A DNA stretch of 59,875 nucleotides, taken from contig AJWJ01000087.1 of NCBI GenBank assembly GCA_000277445.1, positions 1-59,875 on the forward strand, written 5' to 3'. The position numbers and the translations under genes were made by a program. The DNA comes from Polysphondylium violaceum. Taxonomy: Eukaryota; Evosea; Eumycetozoa; Dictyosteliales; Dictyosteliaceae. Every line of letters starts with the position of its first letter. Position 1 is the stretch's first letter. The notes under the pieces were generated by a model that had not been told where the DNA came from, made no database searches, and saw only the letters and a program-made list of their open reading frames with translations. Below, one piece after another: positions 46,514-57,602 of this stretch.

Positions 46514-49189
46514 TTATTGATAGTTATTTATATTATTTTTACTAATACTACTAAAAGAACTTAATAGTGATTGCATAGAAAATTCTTTTTTCAATAAACC
46601 AGAAGTGGACGAACCGAGATTATTGTCTTTACGACTATTTTCTTTTTCAGGTGACATGGGAGATGTTACACTTGACTCTGAGGTTCTTTGTTCACGAGGC
46701 TCACACATAAGACTCAACTTATCCATGGCCTTGTCAGTGAGCACAGAGGGGAGATTTCTGAGATAATTGATGGTGGTCTCTTCGACGTTGAGATGGTAGG
46801 GTTGTTGTTGATATTGTTTGATCTCTCTGATAACGACAGAGATTTTACGACGTTTTTCAAAATTGATTAAATCATCTTGATTGTTGAGTGTGTTTTTCAT
46901 ACCGTCTTCAATGAATGTCAAATGGGTGAGATAGACACCGAGGTATGGAATGCATGGTGGATGCACAGAGTGGAGAGCAGCAATGTATTCTTTATAGTTT
47001 CCGCTCGAGCTCATCAATGCCAAAAGATCATCATAGATCTTTTTAATATATGGTTTGGCTTCAATCTTTTCCCATGTTTTACGTAGACGAAATACTGAGC
47101 TATTTTGAAGACCACTGAGGATCTCCATGGTTGCGTTGAAATTGCCCAATTCACGACACTTTTGTGCAATCAAAATGAATTGTTTGACATAGGATACACG
47201 ATCTTTAAGTTTTTCTTGACGAACGATTTCAGTGGCAACCCATGATGACACTTGGTTGAAACGTTTGATAAATGCCACAATGTTTGGTGATTTCTCCAAT
47301 TTATCTTCTTTGTTCCATGCTTGATTGAGACATTCTTTGGATTCTATCTTTCTGTATAAATCAGATTCAATGATTGTCAATTGACGAGCGACCTCGGTTG
47401 GATCAAAATCTTTAAACTTGAGGTCATTGACAGTGTTTTTGTTCTTTGGTGGAATGGGTGTTGGTGCTTCATTGGCCCATGTTGGATTTGGTGTAGCTCT
47501 TTCGTTATGTAATAGTTTTTTGAAAATCTTTCCAAAGTCACCCAAAGAGTGCTCGACGTGTTTTTCAATGAAAATATCCATTTTCTCTACGAGCTCTGGG
47601 TCTTGTTGGAAATCGTGGTAATGTTTATCTATCCAATTTTTAAAAACATTTGCGATTCTAAGACGAGTGATTCTCTTTTTCTTGGCAAGTGCACTACTTG
47701 TTTCGTCAATTTCACCAATGTTGAGGAAAGCAGCAATGAGCATATCCAAAAGGCCAATTGGTGTAGTAAAGGATCTATAGGTGAGAAGAAAGGCAGAGGC
47801 AAAATCTGTATCGTGGGATCTATCATAATAAAGTCTTTGGACCAATTTTTCCAATGTACCTCCTTTGACTAAATAGTTGCCATTTTCGTTCTTTACCAAT
47901 ATCAATTGTGGATCATCGAGGTTTTCTGGTTCATCTTCCAATAAATCTGCAGCATTTGGAAGCTCTGGTGTACTACCACTGAGATTCATTGGTGGTGCAT
48001 TAATAATTCTATTGGTTGAGGTGTTTGAAACATTGATTGATGAAGATGATGAACTTAATCCATGTGGTTTGGGTGCGTTGGCTGCACTTGCTGAAACTGT
48101 TCTTGTCATATGACCAGAGGTAGCAAGAGGAGATACAGAGTTTGTTGGAAAAGGTGATGTTTTACTTCTTCTATCAGGAATTTGAGGTAATGGTTGTGGT
48201 GGTTTCTTTTCAACGGTTAATGATGATGATGTTGTTGATGAAGATGAGGTATTTATTTGTCTATTGGAGTATGATTGTGAATCATTTAAATTTAATTTTG
48301 ATTGTGTTAAAATTGAATCTGATCTTTGTTTTGGAATAAAAGCACTTGACCAACTACTTTTCTTTGGTTCTTCAGATTGTGTGGTTGTGGTTGTAGTTGT
48401 TGATATTGGTTGTGATGGTACTATAGTTCTTGGTGAGTTTGATGGTGATGGGCCATCACCCACTGAATTTTCAGAATCTCTTCTAAGAAATGCTGGTTTT
48501 GCTGGAATGGGTGGTGGTTTATTTGATTGCACTTGATTATTATTATTATTATTATGAATAATAGAACTATTTGCTGAATAAAATATTGGTGAAGATTGAT
48601 TACTATCTGAATTTATATATTGATTTTGTTCATCGTCGTGGTTATAATAGTTTTCATTTAAAATACTTTGACTTTCATCGACGATGTAATCTTCATCCTC
48701 ATTATATATTTCAACACTATCATCAATTACACTATCATCTTCAAATGTGTTTACTTTGTTATTGGATTCTAAACTTAGACTATTGTAAATCTCTGAAAGA
48801 CATGATGAAATGTCTTTACTATTTTCATTCATTAAATTTGATTCTAAAAATTTAGTTTGAAAATGTTCCAATTGGCTCTTTAAATAACTGTTAAGAGTTT
48901 CCAATTCACCTACTCTGTTTCTAAGTTTTTGATTCTCATCCTGTATAAAAAATTGTATATTAATATTTATTAATTTATCCTCCTTTATTTAAAAATAGAT
49001 ATGTGGATTTTGTGGGGATTGTGTGTGTGAAAAAAAAAAAACAAAAAAAATATATCTGAAAAAAAAAAAAAATTCGTAATGCGGTTACACAGTCCGAGGA
49101 AACAGCCCCCACATGTGTGAAATAACAATAATAATTACCTCCAAATCATTGATTCTTGTTTGATAAGAGTTTTGATCTTGACCCATCAT
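46514..49189 (-). CDS. Ras guanine nucleotide exchange factor (RasGEFN + RasGEF)
   Basis: Exons 49189-49139 and 48940-46514 (phase 0) give 825 aa. A short coiled coil at the N-terminus spans the intron (INDLE/DENQKLRNRVGELETL). A Ser/Thr/Asn/Pro-rich linker (about 60-340) includes PPPIPAKPAF and PQPLPQIP, possible SH3 ligands. RasGEFN lies at about 370-490, catalytic RasGEF at about 525-745 with FNATMEILSGLQNSSVFRL and PPCIPYLGVYLTHLTF. It activates Ras-family GTPases; dictyostelids have many paralogs and I cannot name this one. The C-terminal Ser-rich tail has SPMSPEKE. The coiled coil and poly-Pro parts suggest scaffold interactions. It shares a 1.3-kb divergent upstream region with the FabD gene. 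Confidence 0.93.
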
Positions 49190-50401
49190 TCTTGAATATA
49201 TACTATCTTTTTTGTTTTTTGTCTTTATAAATTGACCAATAAAATCGATTTGTTGTCAATATACAATATAAATTAATTCATAAATCTCTAGAGATTTCCG
49301 TATTGGATATATTAATTAATTTACAATCACTATTGTTTGCGCGTATTATATTATTGTTTGTGTTTGTTTTTTTTTAATGTATGTGATTGGAAATATAAAT
49401 TCTATAATTATAAAAAAACACTCGCTTTTGTTGATCTTGTTGTTATTGTTTTGTAGTATGTTGTTGAGTGAGTGAGTTTTGCAAATTTGATCAAATAACC
49501 AATAGCCAAATGCCTCAACTTAAGGTGGGGATCACCAAAAAAAATATTTTATTTTTTCAATTTTTTTCAATTTTTTTCCAATTCGTATTAAGATATTTTC
49601 GCTTCTTTTTTTTTTTTTTTTTTGTCGCTTTTGATGTCAATTGTTTTTTTTTGAAAATATGTGGGTGGCTTTCACATAACGACCCACGTGTTTTTTTTTG
49701 TTTTTTTCTTGTGCAAATAATGAGTTTCTTTTGAAAAACCAACAAATCCTACTCTTTATTATAGGTCCCCACACACAGCTTTTTTATCAACAATTCATTA
49801 ATAAAAAAAAACTCAAGATATTTTTCAAGGTGGGGATTTACAGCAAATGTCCTTTTACATCCCCTTTCATATTGATGGGGGCCGCTAAAGTGCACATTAG
49901 TTTTAGTGATAACATCCATGTAAACAATTCATTTTCCATTTCCTAATTAGAGGAAAAGTTTGAGGAGAGAAAGGAGGGGGCTCAAGCAAGTAATTTAAAT
50001 GAAAAATTCCCACCCCAATAAACTCCGTAGCTACAATACATTACCCAGTTTAGCCAATGAAATCAAATCTTTAGTGTGAACAGAGAGTATAAATATAAAT
50101 AATATAAATGAAACTTCACATTATAGTTCACTGAATTAATTCATTTATCTTTGCAGACACATTTTCCTCATTTATTTATTTATAAACTCGGCATGTTACT
50201 CCATGCCTGTTTTAATATTACACGCATAGAATTTCAATTAATAATTATTAAAAAGAAGTTCAACTTCATGTCTAATGATCTGAATCGTTCTATATTGATT
50301 GGGGCCAAATTGGAAATTTTTCAATCAGTTTTGATATCATCATTATATTTTCAGATTCGATTGAAAACCCACTAATTTCGAAAGCCTTGTTCACAATTTG
50401 G

Positions 50402-50433
<32 letters not shown>

Positions 50434-50499
50434 AAAAAACATTCTAGATTGCCATCTCATCTGAAGTCAGAGCCATCACCAGATTTCATTTAGTAATAA
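49190..50499. other. Long divergent intergenic region with a structured element
   Basis: 1.3 kb between RasGEF and FabD starts. T-rich runs (49605-49625, 50402-50425) and an 11-nt motif AAGGTGGGGAT occurring twice (49519-49529 and 49827-49837). The second copy opens the class-I-RNA-like hairpin described separately. No protein gene is supported; the 74-codon frame near 50151 lacks domain or context support. Confidence 0.5.
49832..49864 (+). ncRNA. Candidate class I-like small RNA hairpin
   Basis: A 33-nt element folds as GGGG / 11-nt bulge / AUGU / CCUUUU loop / ACAU / CCCC, with both stems perfect. The 5' bulge reads AUUUACAGCAA; the conserved 11-mer of Dictyostelium class I RNAs, as I recall it, is CCUUACAGCAA, so nine bases match in the same structural place. 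Known class I RNAs are longer (about 42-65 nt), so ends could lie outside. I could not identify the usual upstream DUSE element with confidence. No open reading frame overlaps it. Confidence 0.35.
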
Positions 50500-51725
50500 A
50501 TGACAACAATTAAAAGATTTGCATTATTATTTCCAGGCCAAGGGTCTCAATTGGTTGGCATGGGAAAAGATCTCGTTTGTGAATTTCCCTATATTCAATC
50601 ACTTTTTACCCGTGCAGATCATATATTAAATTTCTCATTATCAAAGGTTATGTTTGAAGGCCCAGTTGTATGTATTGAGTTCTTAAATACAGAGTGTGGT
50701 ACACGTCATACTAATAATATGAATAGGAAGAGTTAAAACAAACTGAAATTACACAACCAGCATTACTTTTACATTCATATTCAATATTGAAAATACTTGA
50801 AAAAGAATTAGGATTTAAACAGCATCAACATCAACAGCTACAACAAACTTTACCTTTATCCAATGAGTTTATTAAACATTTTGATTTCATGTTGGGTCAC
50901 TCATTGGGTGAGTATACAGCACTTTTAGCATCAAATTCTATTTCATTTGATGATGCACTTAGACTCGTCAGGCATAGAGGTGAGCTTATGAAAGAATGCA
51001 AGAGTGGTGTGATGGCTGCACTCCTCAGTAAGACAAATATGGTTCAATCAGGTTCGTTGATGAATATCAAATCTTTGGCACATGAAATAACAACAACAGC
51101 AGATAACAGCAATGGTGATTTATGTATTTGTAACATATCAAATGTAAATTCACCAAATCAAGTCGTTATCAGTGGCACAGAGTCTGGTGTTAACCAATTG
51201 ATAGAGAGGGGAAAGAAATTAAAGTTATTTACAAAGGCTATAAAGCTACCTGTTAGTGCAGCTTTTCATAGTGATCTCATGAAGGATTGTAGCAATGAGT
51301 TTTCAAATAAATTATCTACTGTTCAATTTAGTAAACCAGAGTCTACAGTTATTTCAAATGTTACCTATAGTCCTGTAAGTTGATAGTTATATTAAATAAT
51401 CAGAGAGGTTCTATACTAATTCACCAATTCAACAATGTAGTATAATAATAATGATATTGAATCTATACCTAAACTATTATCCCAACAATTGGTATCAACT
51501 GTTGAATGGACTTCATCTATAGATTATTGTACCAATCAATGGGAAAAACAACAGCAACAACAATCAGAGACATGCTTTATTGAAATTGGATCAGGTAAAG
51601 TTTTGACTGAATTGGTTAAACAAATCTCACCTTTATCCGAGTGTATCAATATCGGTACCTCTGATGAAGTTAAAGAGTTTATAAAGAATTCAAATAACAT
51701 TTTCAAAGATAATAAATCGATTTAA
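50500..51725 (+). CDS. fabD: Malonyl-CoA:ACP transacylase (FabD/MCAT type)
   Basis: Exons 50500-50667, 50727-51374 and 51441-51725, all phase 0, give 366 aa. GQGSQ near residue 14, the nucleophile Ser at about 115 in GHSLGEY, Arg in VRHRGELM, and the catalytic His at about 237 in SAAFHSDLM make an intact active site. The family transfers malonyl from CoA to acyl carrier protein; a standalone enzyme in an amoeba suggests mitochondrial type II fatty acid synthesis (inference; the N-terminus shows no clear presequence). Gln/His-rich insertion at about 82-95. Stop codon lies 21 nt from the stop of the convergent Sam50 gene. Confidence 0.92.
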
Positions 51726-51746
51726 ACAAGATTTTATTCATTATGC

Positions 51747-53246
51747 TTACATTGAGAATGTAGCGTGGAAACCAAATGCATTTAGTTTATCTTTTTTAAA
51801 GTGAGTGAGAGGCTTGACAAAATAGAATTGAAGTAGACCCATATTTGTTGGAAATACTATACCGGCGCCTATAGATGATCTGATTGACTTTGGATTAAAT
51901 AAATCTTCAAAGGCACTTTTGGAAATACCACAGCCACTAGTGCATGAATTATAATCCATTGTAGCGTTACCAAATGAATAGAAACCCAATACATAGGCTT
52001 CGTCTCTAATTGATTTTAATAAACTAATTCTAGAGGTATAAAATAAATCACTGCCCATATAAGGTGATCCACCTCTTGATCCTACCAGACTATTATCTCT
52101 AAATCCTTCCAAAACAAATGAGTGTCCATTAAAGAATCTATCGGGTACTGGTGTTAATGTATTGTTGTTTCCAATTTTATAAATACCACCCATTGAATGA
52201 CTAAAGAATAGTTTCTATGATTATAAAGTTAATAACACAAATAATATGGTATCAACAATAATAATAATATTAAATCAAATTACCATTCTAAAAGGTAAAT
52301 CTAAAAGTTGATGGAAATTAATTCTTGATTTTAAAAATGAAAATGTTGATAAATAGGGTAATGCGAGTTCGGAATTAATTTGACCAAAATGTTGATATGC
52401 TCCAAATACTTTTTTAAAACTAAAATCATGTTGTAAACTTAATAAATAACTAGATCCTGTTGATGCTAAATGACTATTTTATATTGTATATTAATATTTT
52501 GATTGAGAATCTAAATTATATAATTTTAAAAACATATACTCTTTACGATGATTTGATGGATCAACACCAACTGATCTATCTGAAGTTTTAATTACAAATG
52601 AATGTCTATTCTTTTTCCATAGCCACGAAAGTGAACTTGTATCTATATTAAATCCTTCTTTTCTAATGATTTTAATGTATATTAATATATTTGCAGATGA
52701 TACTATAAATACTATTATAAAGAAAATAGATATACATTTTATATGATGATTTTTCAGTTGTTCTTGTTCCCATTATAGTGTTGCCAGTTTTATCAGAGTA
52801 TTGTAGCTAATAATAACAACATATTAATATTCAGTTGATGATATGATAATGATGATGATTAATCATCAACTAAAGACACATACTTTTCCAATAACACTCT
52901 TTAAATCCATTTCAACGTTAAACTCAAAGGTACCACCCTTACCAAATGGATTAGCAGTGTTATAACAAAACTCTTGTTTTAAATCTGTTGTTGCACCAAT
53001 ACGAAAATTCATTCTTGAAGTTGGTTTAACAGTGATGGTGTTTGTGTTTGTGTCTACTGATAGTTCGGCATCATAAAATATACCCTCTTGTTGCATTTTA
53101 TCCATGCCTCTACTAATGTAATCTTGAACTTTTTTATTTGAAACACTTGCATCCTTGAATTGATCCAATTGACTAAAGTACTGCGACAATAGATATTCAT
53201 CTGATGAATTCAATGGTTTCTCTTTATCAAATACAATTCTCACCAT
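51747..53246 (-). CDS. samm50: Sam50/Tob55, mitochondrial outer-membrane insertase
   Basis: Five exons (53246-52884, 52806-52736, 52662-52540, 52473-52284, 52214-51747) splice with matching phases to 404 aa. The N-terminal POTRA-like region (about 1-80) is followed by the Omp85 16-strand beta barrel with GATTDLKQEF, NPFGKGGTFEFN, HLASTGSSYLLSLQHDF, and the family motif RFFNGHSFVLEGFRDN; the barrel ends with an aromatic strand (AFGFHATFSM). Start chosen at the only ATG preceding the conserved part. The family assembles beta-barrel proteins in the outer mitochondrial membrane. The three middle exons were found by phase and pattern, as each is too short to stand out. Confidence 0.9.
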
Positions 53247-53732
53247 TTGTTTCTATTTCCCTCCTATCTATCTCTATTTATTCGTTTTAGAATGAAAAAA
53301 AAATAAAAAATGATCATCGATGATCAGATTATTTTCGTAATTATTTTTGAAAATATAAAAAAAGTGATGATCACTTAGAGGGTATCAATCAAGAACAACA
53401 AGTGATCTCTTTACTCAATGATGTGTTCTAAGACGGAGTACGATAAGATTCGTTGTAAGGGTATGAAAAACACCGCATGTCATGTAATATATCGACATGT
53501 GTCGAAAATCAAAAAAAATAAAAAAAATTAAATTAAAAAATATGATGCGGGTGTTGAGAAAATTTGGTAATAAATCAAATTATTTGAATTAATTTTATAT
53601 TTTTTCTTTTTTTTTTTTCAAAGCAAACTACCACGACACAAAAGAATCAATCGTTGATTACTTTTTTTCATTTCACATTTAGCTATCCTTATTATTTATT
53701 AGGAAATTTAGAAATTTATAGCAAAAAAAAAA
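53247..53732. other. Bidirectional promoter region (Sam50 / RCC1-like)
   Basis: A 486-nt AT-rich gap between divergent starts, with A-runs (53510-53530) and a T-run (53605-53620). It contains the palindrome AGTGATGATCACT (53366-53378) and TGATCATCGATGATCA (53310-53325). Nothing coding was seen. Confidence 0.4.
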
Positions 53733-55218
53733 ATGTTTAAAAAATTAGATAAATTAAAAAACAAGGTTACAGAGGGAATCAATGATAAGTTGGGTGGTGA
53801 AAAGGAACCAAAGGTGACCACGATCATTCAGCCAGCAGATTGCACAAATTTAGTAGGTGGTTTTGTTATTGCCTTTGGTGATAATCATGAAAATCAATTA
53901 GCTCAAACCAACCCTCAATCTAGTTACAGTAACAAGAATTTAGTTTCAATTCCATCTTCATTTAAACCAAACATAGCCTATGTAACATGTGGTAACGATC
54001 ACTGTTTCTTTGTTGCTAGTAAGTACTAAATAGAGTTGATTGTGCATATACACAGAAATTAATACTAATTGCGAAATTCGCATTGCAGAGGATGGTAAAA
54101 TATATTTCACAGGTTCAAATAAACTTGGACAATTTGGGTCGGCTACATCTAGCAGAGCAGATCAGTTGACCGAATACAGACACACAGTATTAAAGGCAAA
54201 GAAGGTGTTTTGTGGTGAATACAACACTGCATTCATTTCCGACAAGGGTCAATTGTATTTGACTGGAAAGGGTGAGTTGTTGGGCACACTTTCAACCGAC
54301 ACTAAAATGGCACCAACATTGGTACCTGCCCTATCATCCTACACAATCGAAGACTATGCAACCGGTCCCAAACACTCGTATGCAGTAGACAAGGACGGAA
54401 ATATCTATGGTTGGGGAAAATCTGATAACTTGGGTATTGGTAATTTTGTAAAGGTTAAAAAGATTACAAAGATTCTCAGAGAGCCAATGTTGATAGAGTC
54501 ACCTGCTTTTGTAGCCCACAAAGTTACCAGTATTGCATGTGGTGATGATCACACTCTTTGTCTCCTCAACAATGGCGATGTGTATGCCTGGGGCAGAGGC
54601 GATGAAGGCCAATTGGGCAACCAATCAAAGGATCTCAAAGTCTCACCCACTTTGGTCGAATCTTTACAAAATTACAAAGTCAGACAAATCTCTTGTGGTG
54701 CATTCAACTCGTCCATGGTCACTGTTGAAGATGATTGTTATATTTGGGGCCAATACGGCGAGCATATCATGACTCCTCAACTCCTCCAAGTGGGCTATAA
54801 AGAGTCAGTCAAAGTGAAGCAAATTGCTCAAAATAGTTACTACAATATCGTTTTATCGACCTCTAATGACATCTATACCTTTGGAGCAGACTATAAAATT
54901 GCCACCAAAGATTCCTGGACTCCAACCAAATTGTATATAAATGATCCAGTGTTGGTCGGAAAAAAGGTTACCCAAGTTGCCGCTTCTGCTGCCAATTACT
55001 ATATGATTGTGTATGAGGGTGCCGATCTTAAATATGGTACAAATATTGATTACTCTAAAAAAGGACACAAAGCTACCGCCAAAGATTTACCACCAATGCC
55101 CCAGTCTACTTATGCCAAGAATAAGGCTGCTTTATTTGCCAAACCATCATCCACTACTACAACTACAACAACATCTACATCATCGAGCAAATATGATCAT
55201 GATGAAAGTGTTTTATAA
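53733..55218 (+). CDS. RCC1-repeat protein
   Basis: Exons 53733-54018 and 54089-55218 (phase 1) give 471 aa. After a short basic lead (MFKKLDKLKNKVTEGINDKL), a beta-propeller of RCC1-type blades follows, with VIAFGDNHENQLAQ, IYFTGSNKLGQFGS, IYGWGKSDNLGIGN and VYAWGRGDEGQLGN and the typical ISCG/IACGDDHT closures. The C-terminal 60 aa are Lys/Ser/Thr-rich and unstructured. RCC1 itself is a RanGEF, but the repeats are used widely, and no catalytic assignment is possible here. The ATG follows an A-run, usual for this genome. Ends 74 nt from the convergent membrane-protein gene. Confidence 0.9.
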
Positions 55219-55292
55219 TAATATAATAATAAATATTGTTGATCTTTATTTATTAATTTTAAGTATAGGATACTTTTGTTATTATTATGATC

Positions 55293-57337
55293 TCATGATA
55301 AACAGCAAGCCCCAAAATCACCAGGACATGCAAATGAGCAACTACCAGGGCAAGGATAAACTATTGCACCGGGACAATTACAACAGTTTGGATTAGGACA
55401 TGCATTGCAACCTCCACAGTTTGTTTTACATTCTGATAATCCCATATATTTACCATTTCTATCTTCGTAGCATTCTGGCTTTGAGAAAATACCTCCTGTA
55501 CTACATGAATACCTTGTATATTGTAAAGTGCAAGGGGCCTAGTATTGTTTTTAAACAAATGCATAATGTTTGTTAGTAAATATCAACTTTGATTATCATT
55601 TAATAATAATAATATTCATACTTTTGCACAAGTCCAAGAAAGTAGTTTGTTACCAAAATCTAGTAAAGGAATGGATTTTGATAAACCAAACTTCCAAATT
55701 TGTAGACCAACTTCCAAGGCAACTGTGAAACCAACTATAGTAGTTTCAGGTCGATAGCCTGCAGTACATACTCCTGGAATTACCAATCCATGACTTGTTC
55801 CATTATATTGATTGGTATAGCTATTCCAAAGAGGTGCATGTATCAAGAATTCGCCACCAGCCTCTGCCAAACCTAAAGCAAAACTATGATACAAACCAAC
55901 ACCTACAGAAATATCAATCTCTGATGAACAACTCTTTGTAGAGCTATCAGCGGCAAATACAGGATCTAAATTTAAAGCTTCCCAATTAATAGGGCTGGTT
56001 GGTACGACTTGGATTCCACCAGAAGGAGTGTATTCATATTCAAATGATATACTGTTTCTGATTTTCAAAGAAAAGTTTAAGAGAGCACCATCCGTTTGAG
56101 TTTTGAGCTTGAATCTAAGAGGTACTTTGATTTCAAGAAATTGTTTTAATAGTTTTTTAGCACCACCTTTTAATCCCTTCCAAGCCAACTTGAATATCTT
56201 TCCTTTGGACAAAAGACCGCCCAAGCTATTGGTTTCAGAGACTAAAGAGTCAGGTGTAGTTTTGTTTATATGGTCTGCATTTAAAATTGCTGATGATTTG
56301 TCATTATCACCTCCATACAACCAATAGGTGTATTCCATTTCATAGTTGTTTGGAATGTCTATTCTTCCAGTAAAGTTAATATCATATTCACAGCTCACTT
56401 TAAAGCTTTGGGAACCAAAATTATTTGAAGATACTACAGATGTCATCACTGGATTGGTGCAAGAGACAGTCATAGTGGATTCAGTTGAAAGATAAAATGA
56501 ACTATTTGGATTGTTGTTTAAAAGAAAAGTTAGTCCACCATTCTTTAGAGGGCTAAATTTAAGGTCAAAGTTCATATTATCATTTGAACTATTATCTTGA
56601 ACTTCTAACAATGATCTCTGTTGTTTATGGTCTTGTTGTTGTTGCTGAATTTGATTCTTTGCTAATTCTACACTAGTACTATTAGTACCATCGTCAAGCT
56701 CAAGTTCACCACCAAGATTCAAAAAAGAGAAGGCATCAGAAAATGAACTATTTTTAACTTGATAAGTGTAGAGTTGATCTTGTACAGAGATAATGTTGGT
56801 GATAGTGACCATAAAAGAGTTTTCTTGAACCAAGATATCACCAACACTCACATTTGATGATCCTTTTAATATCAACACCCCAGTGGTAGAATTCCATGAT
56901 TGAACTATTGTTGAATCTATAAATTGTGTTTGATTTGAAATTTTAAACAATGGTAAACTGATCTCACTAGTCTTTGTAAACAAACTACCAGAGTATGACG
57001 CATGCACTTTAAACGCACCAATTTCAAAATACTTGTCATTATCAATAGTCAACTTTAAATTTGATCCTTCATTCTTTATAAAGATACTCTCTAAAAGTAT
57101 TGTAGAATTTGCAATTGGAACTAATTCCCATTTATAACTAACTATTGGTTTGTGACCATTAGTTAGCACTGCTTGTAAATCTACAGTATCGCCCCAAGTA
57201 AACGACTGATCTTGATTGTTGTTTACAATAATGACAGATATGGGTTTAGTTGCAATAACAATAAAGAATATACCAATCGCAACTCCGCTTAAAAGAAGCA
57301 TTAAAAAAAGAAATTGTAAAATCTTCTTTTTATTCAT
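55293..57337 (-). CDS. Single-pass membrane protein with Cys-rich C-terminus
   Basis: Exons 57337-55622 and 55538-55293 (phase 0) give 653 aa. The ATG used opens MNKKKILQFLFLML; a longer frame has no ATG. An uncleaved signal anchor (about 6-28) follows three Lys, so the bulk probably faces outside or the lumen. The middle (about 30-570) is beta-rich with Ig-like features (SYKWELVP, AFKVHASYSGS), many N-x-S/T sites and few Cys. The last exon adds about 81 aa with 18 Cys in CxxC and CC patterns (TNCGGCNACPNPNCCNCPG), a likely disulfide or metal knot. I do not recognise the family; dictyostelid surface proteins of this style are common. Function unknown. Confidence 0.75.
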
Positions 57338-57602
57338 CGTATTTGTTATAGTTATAAAGATTCTTGTCAAACTAAGCGATCACTCATCAAGTGTATTTTA
57401 AATCAATCAATTTCCAAATTTAATTCGGGAAAAAAAAAATATCTAAATTTTTAAAAATCTAAGTAAATTCAAAGAAGAATGTTTTGAAAAGAAATAATTT
57501 GTTATCAAAAAAAGCATAGATATCCTATGGTGAGTTTTTATCCATTAAAAGTTTGTTTTAATTTTTATGCTAAAAAAAAAAAAACATTTAAAAATAAATA
57601 CT

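Noticed and set aside
50190-50207. GGCATG/CATGCC six-base hairpin.
   Set aside because: Short inverted repeat with no flanking RNA features; expected by chance at this scale.
50151-50375. A 74-codon plus-strand frame between RasGEF and FabD.
   Set aside because: No ATG at its start in this genome's usual context, no domain, base composition like intergenic DNA.
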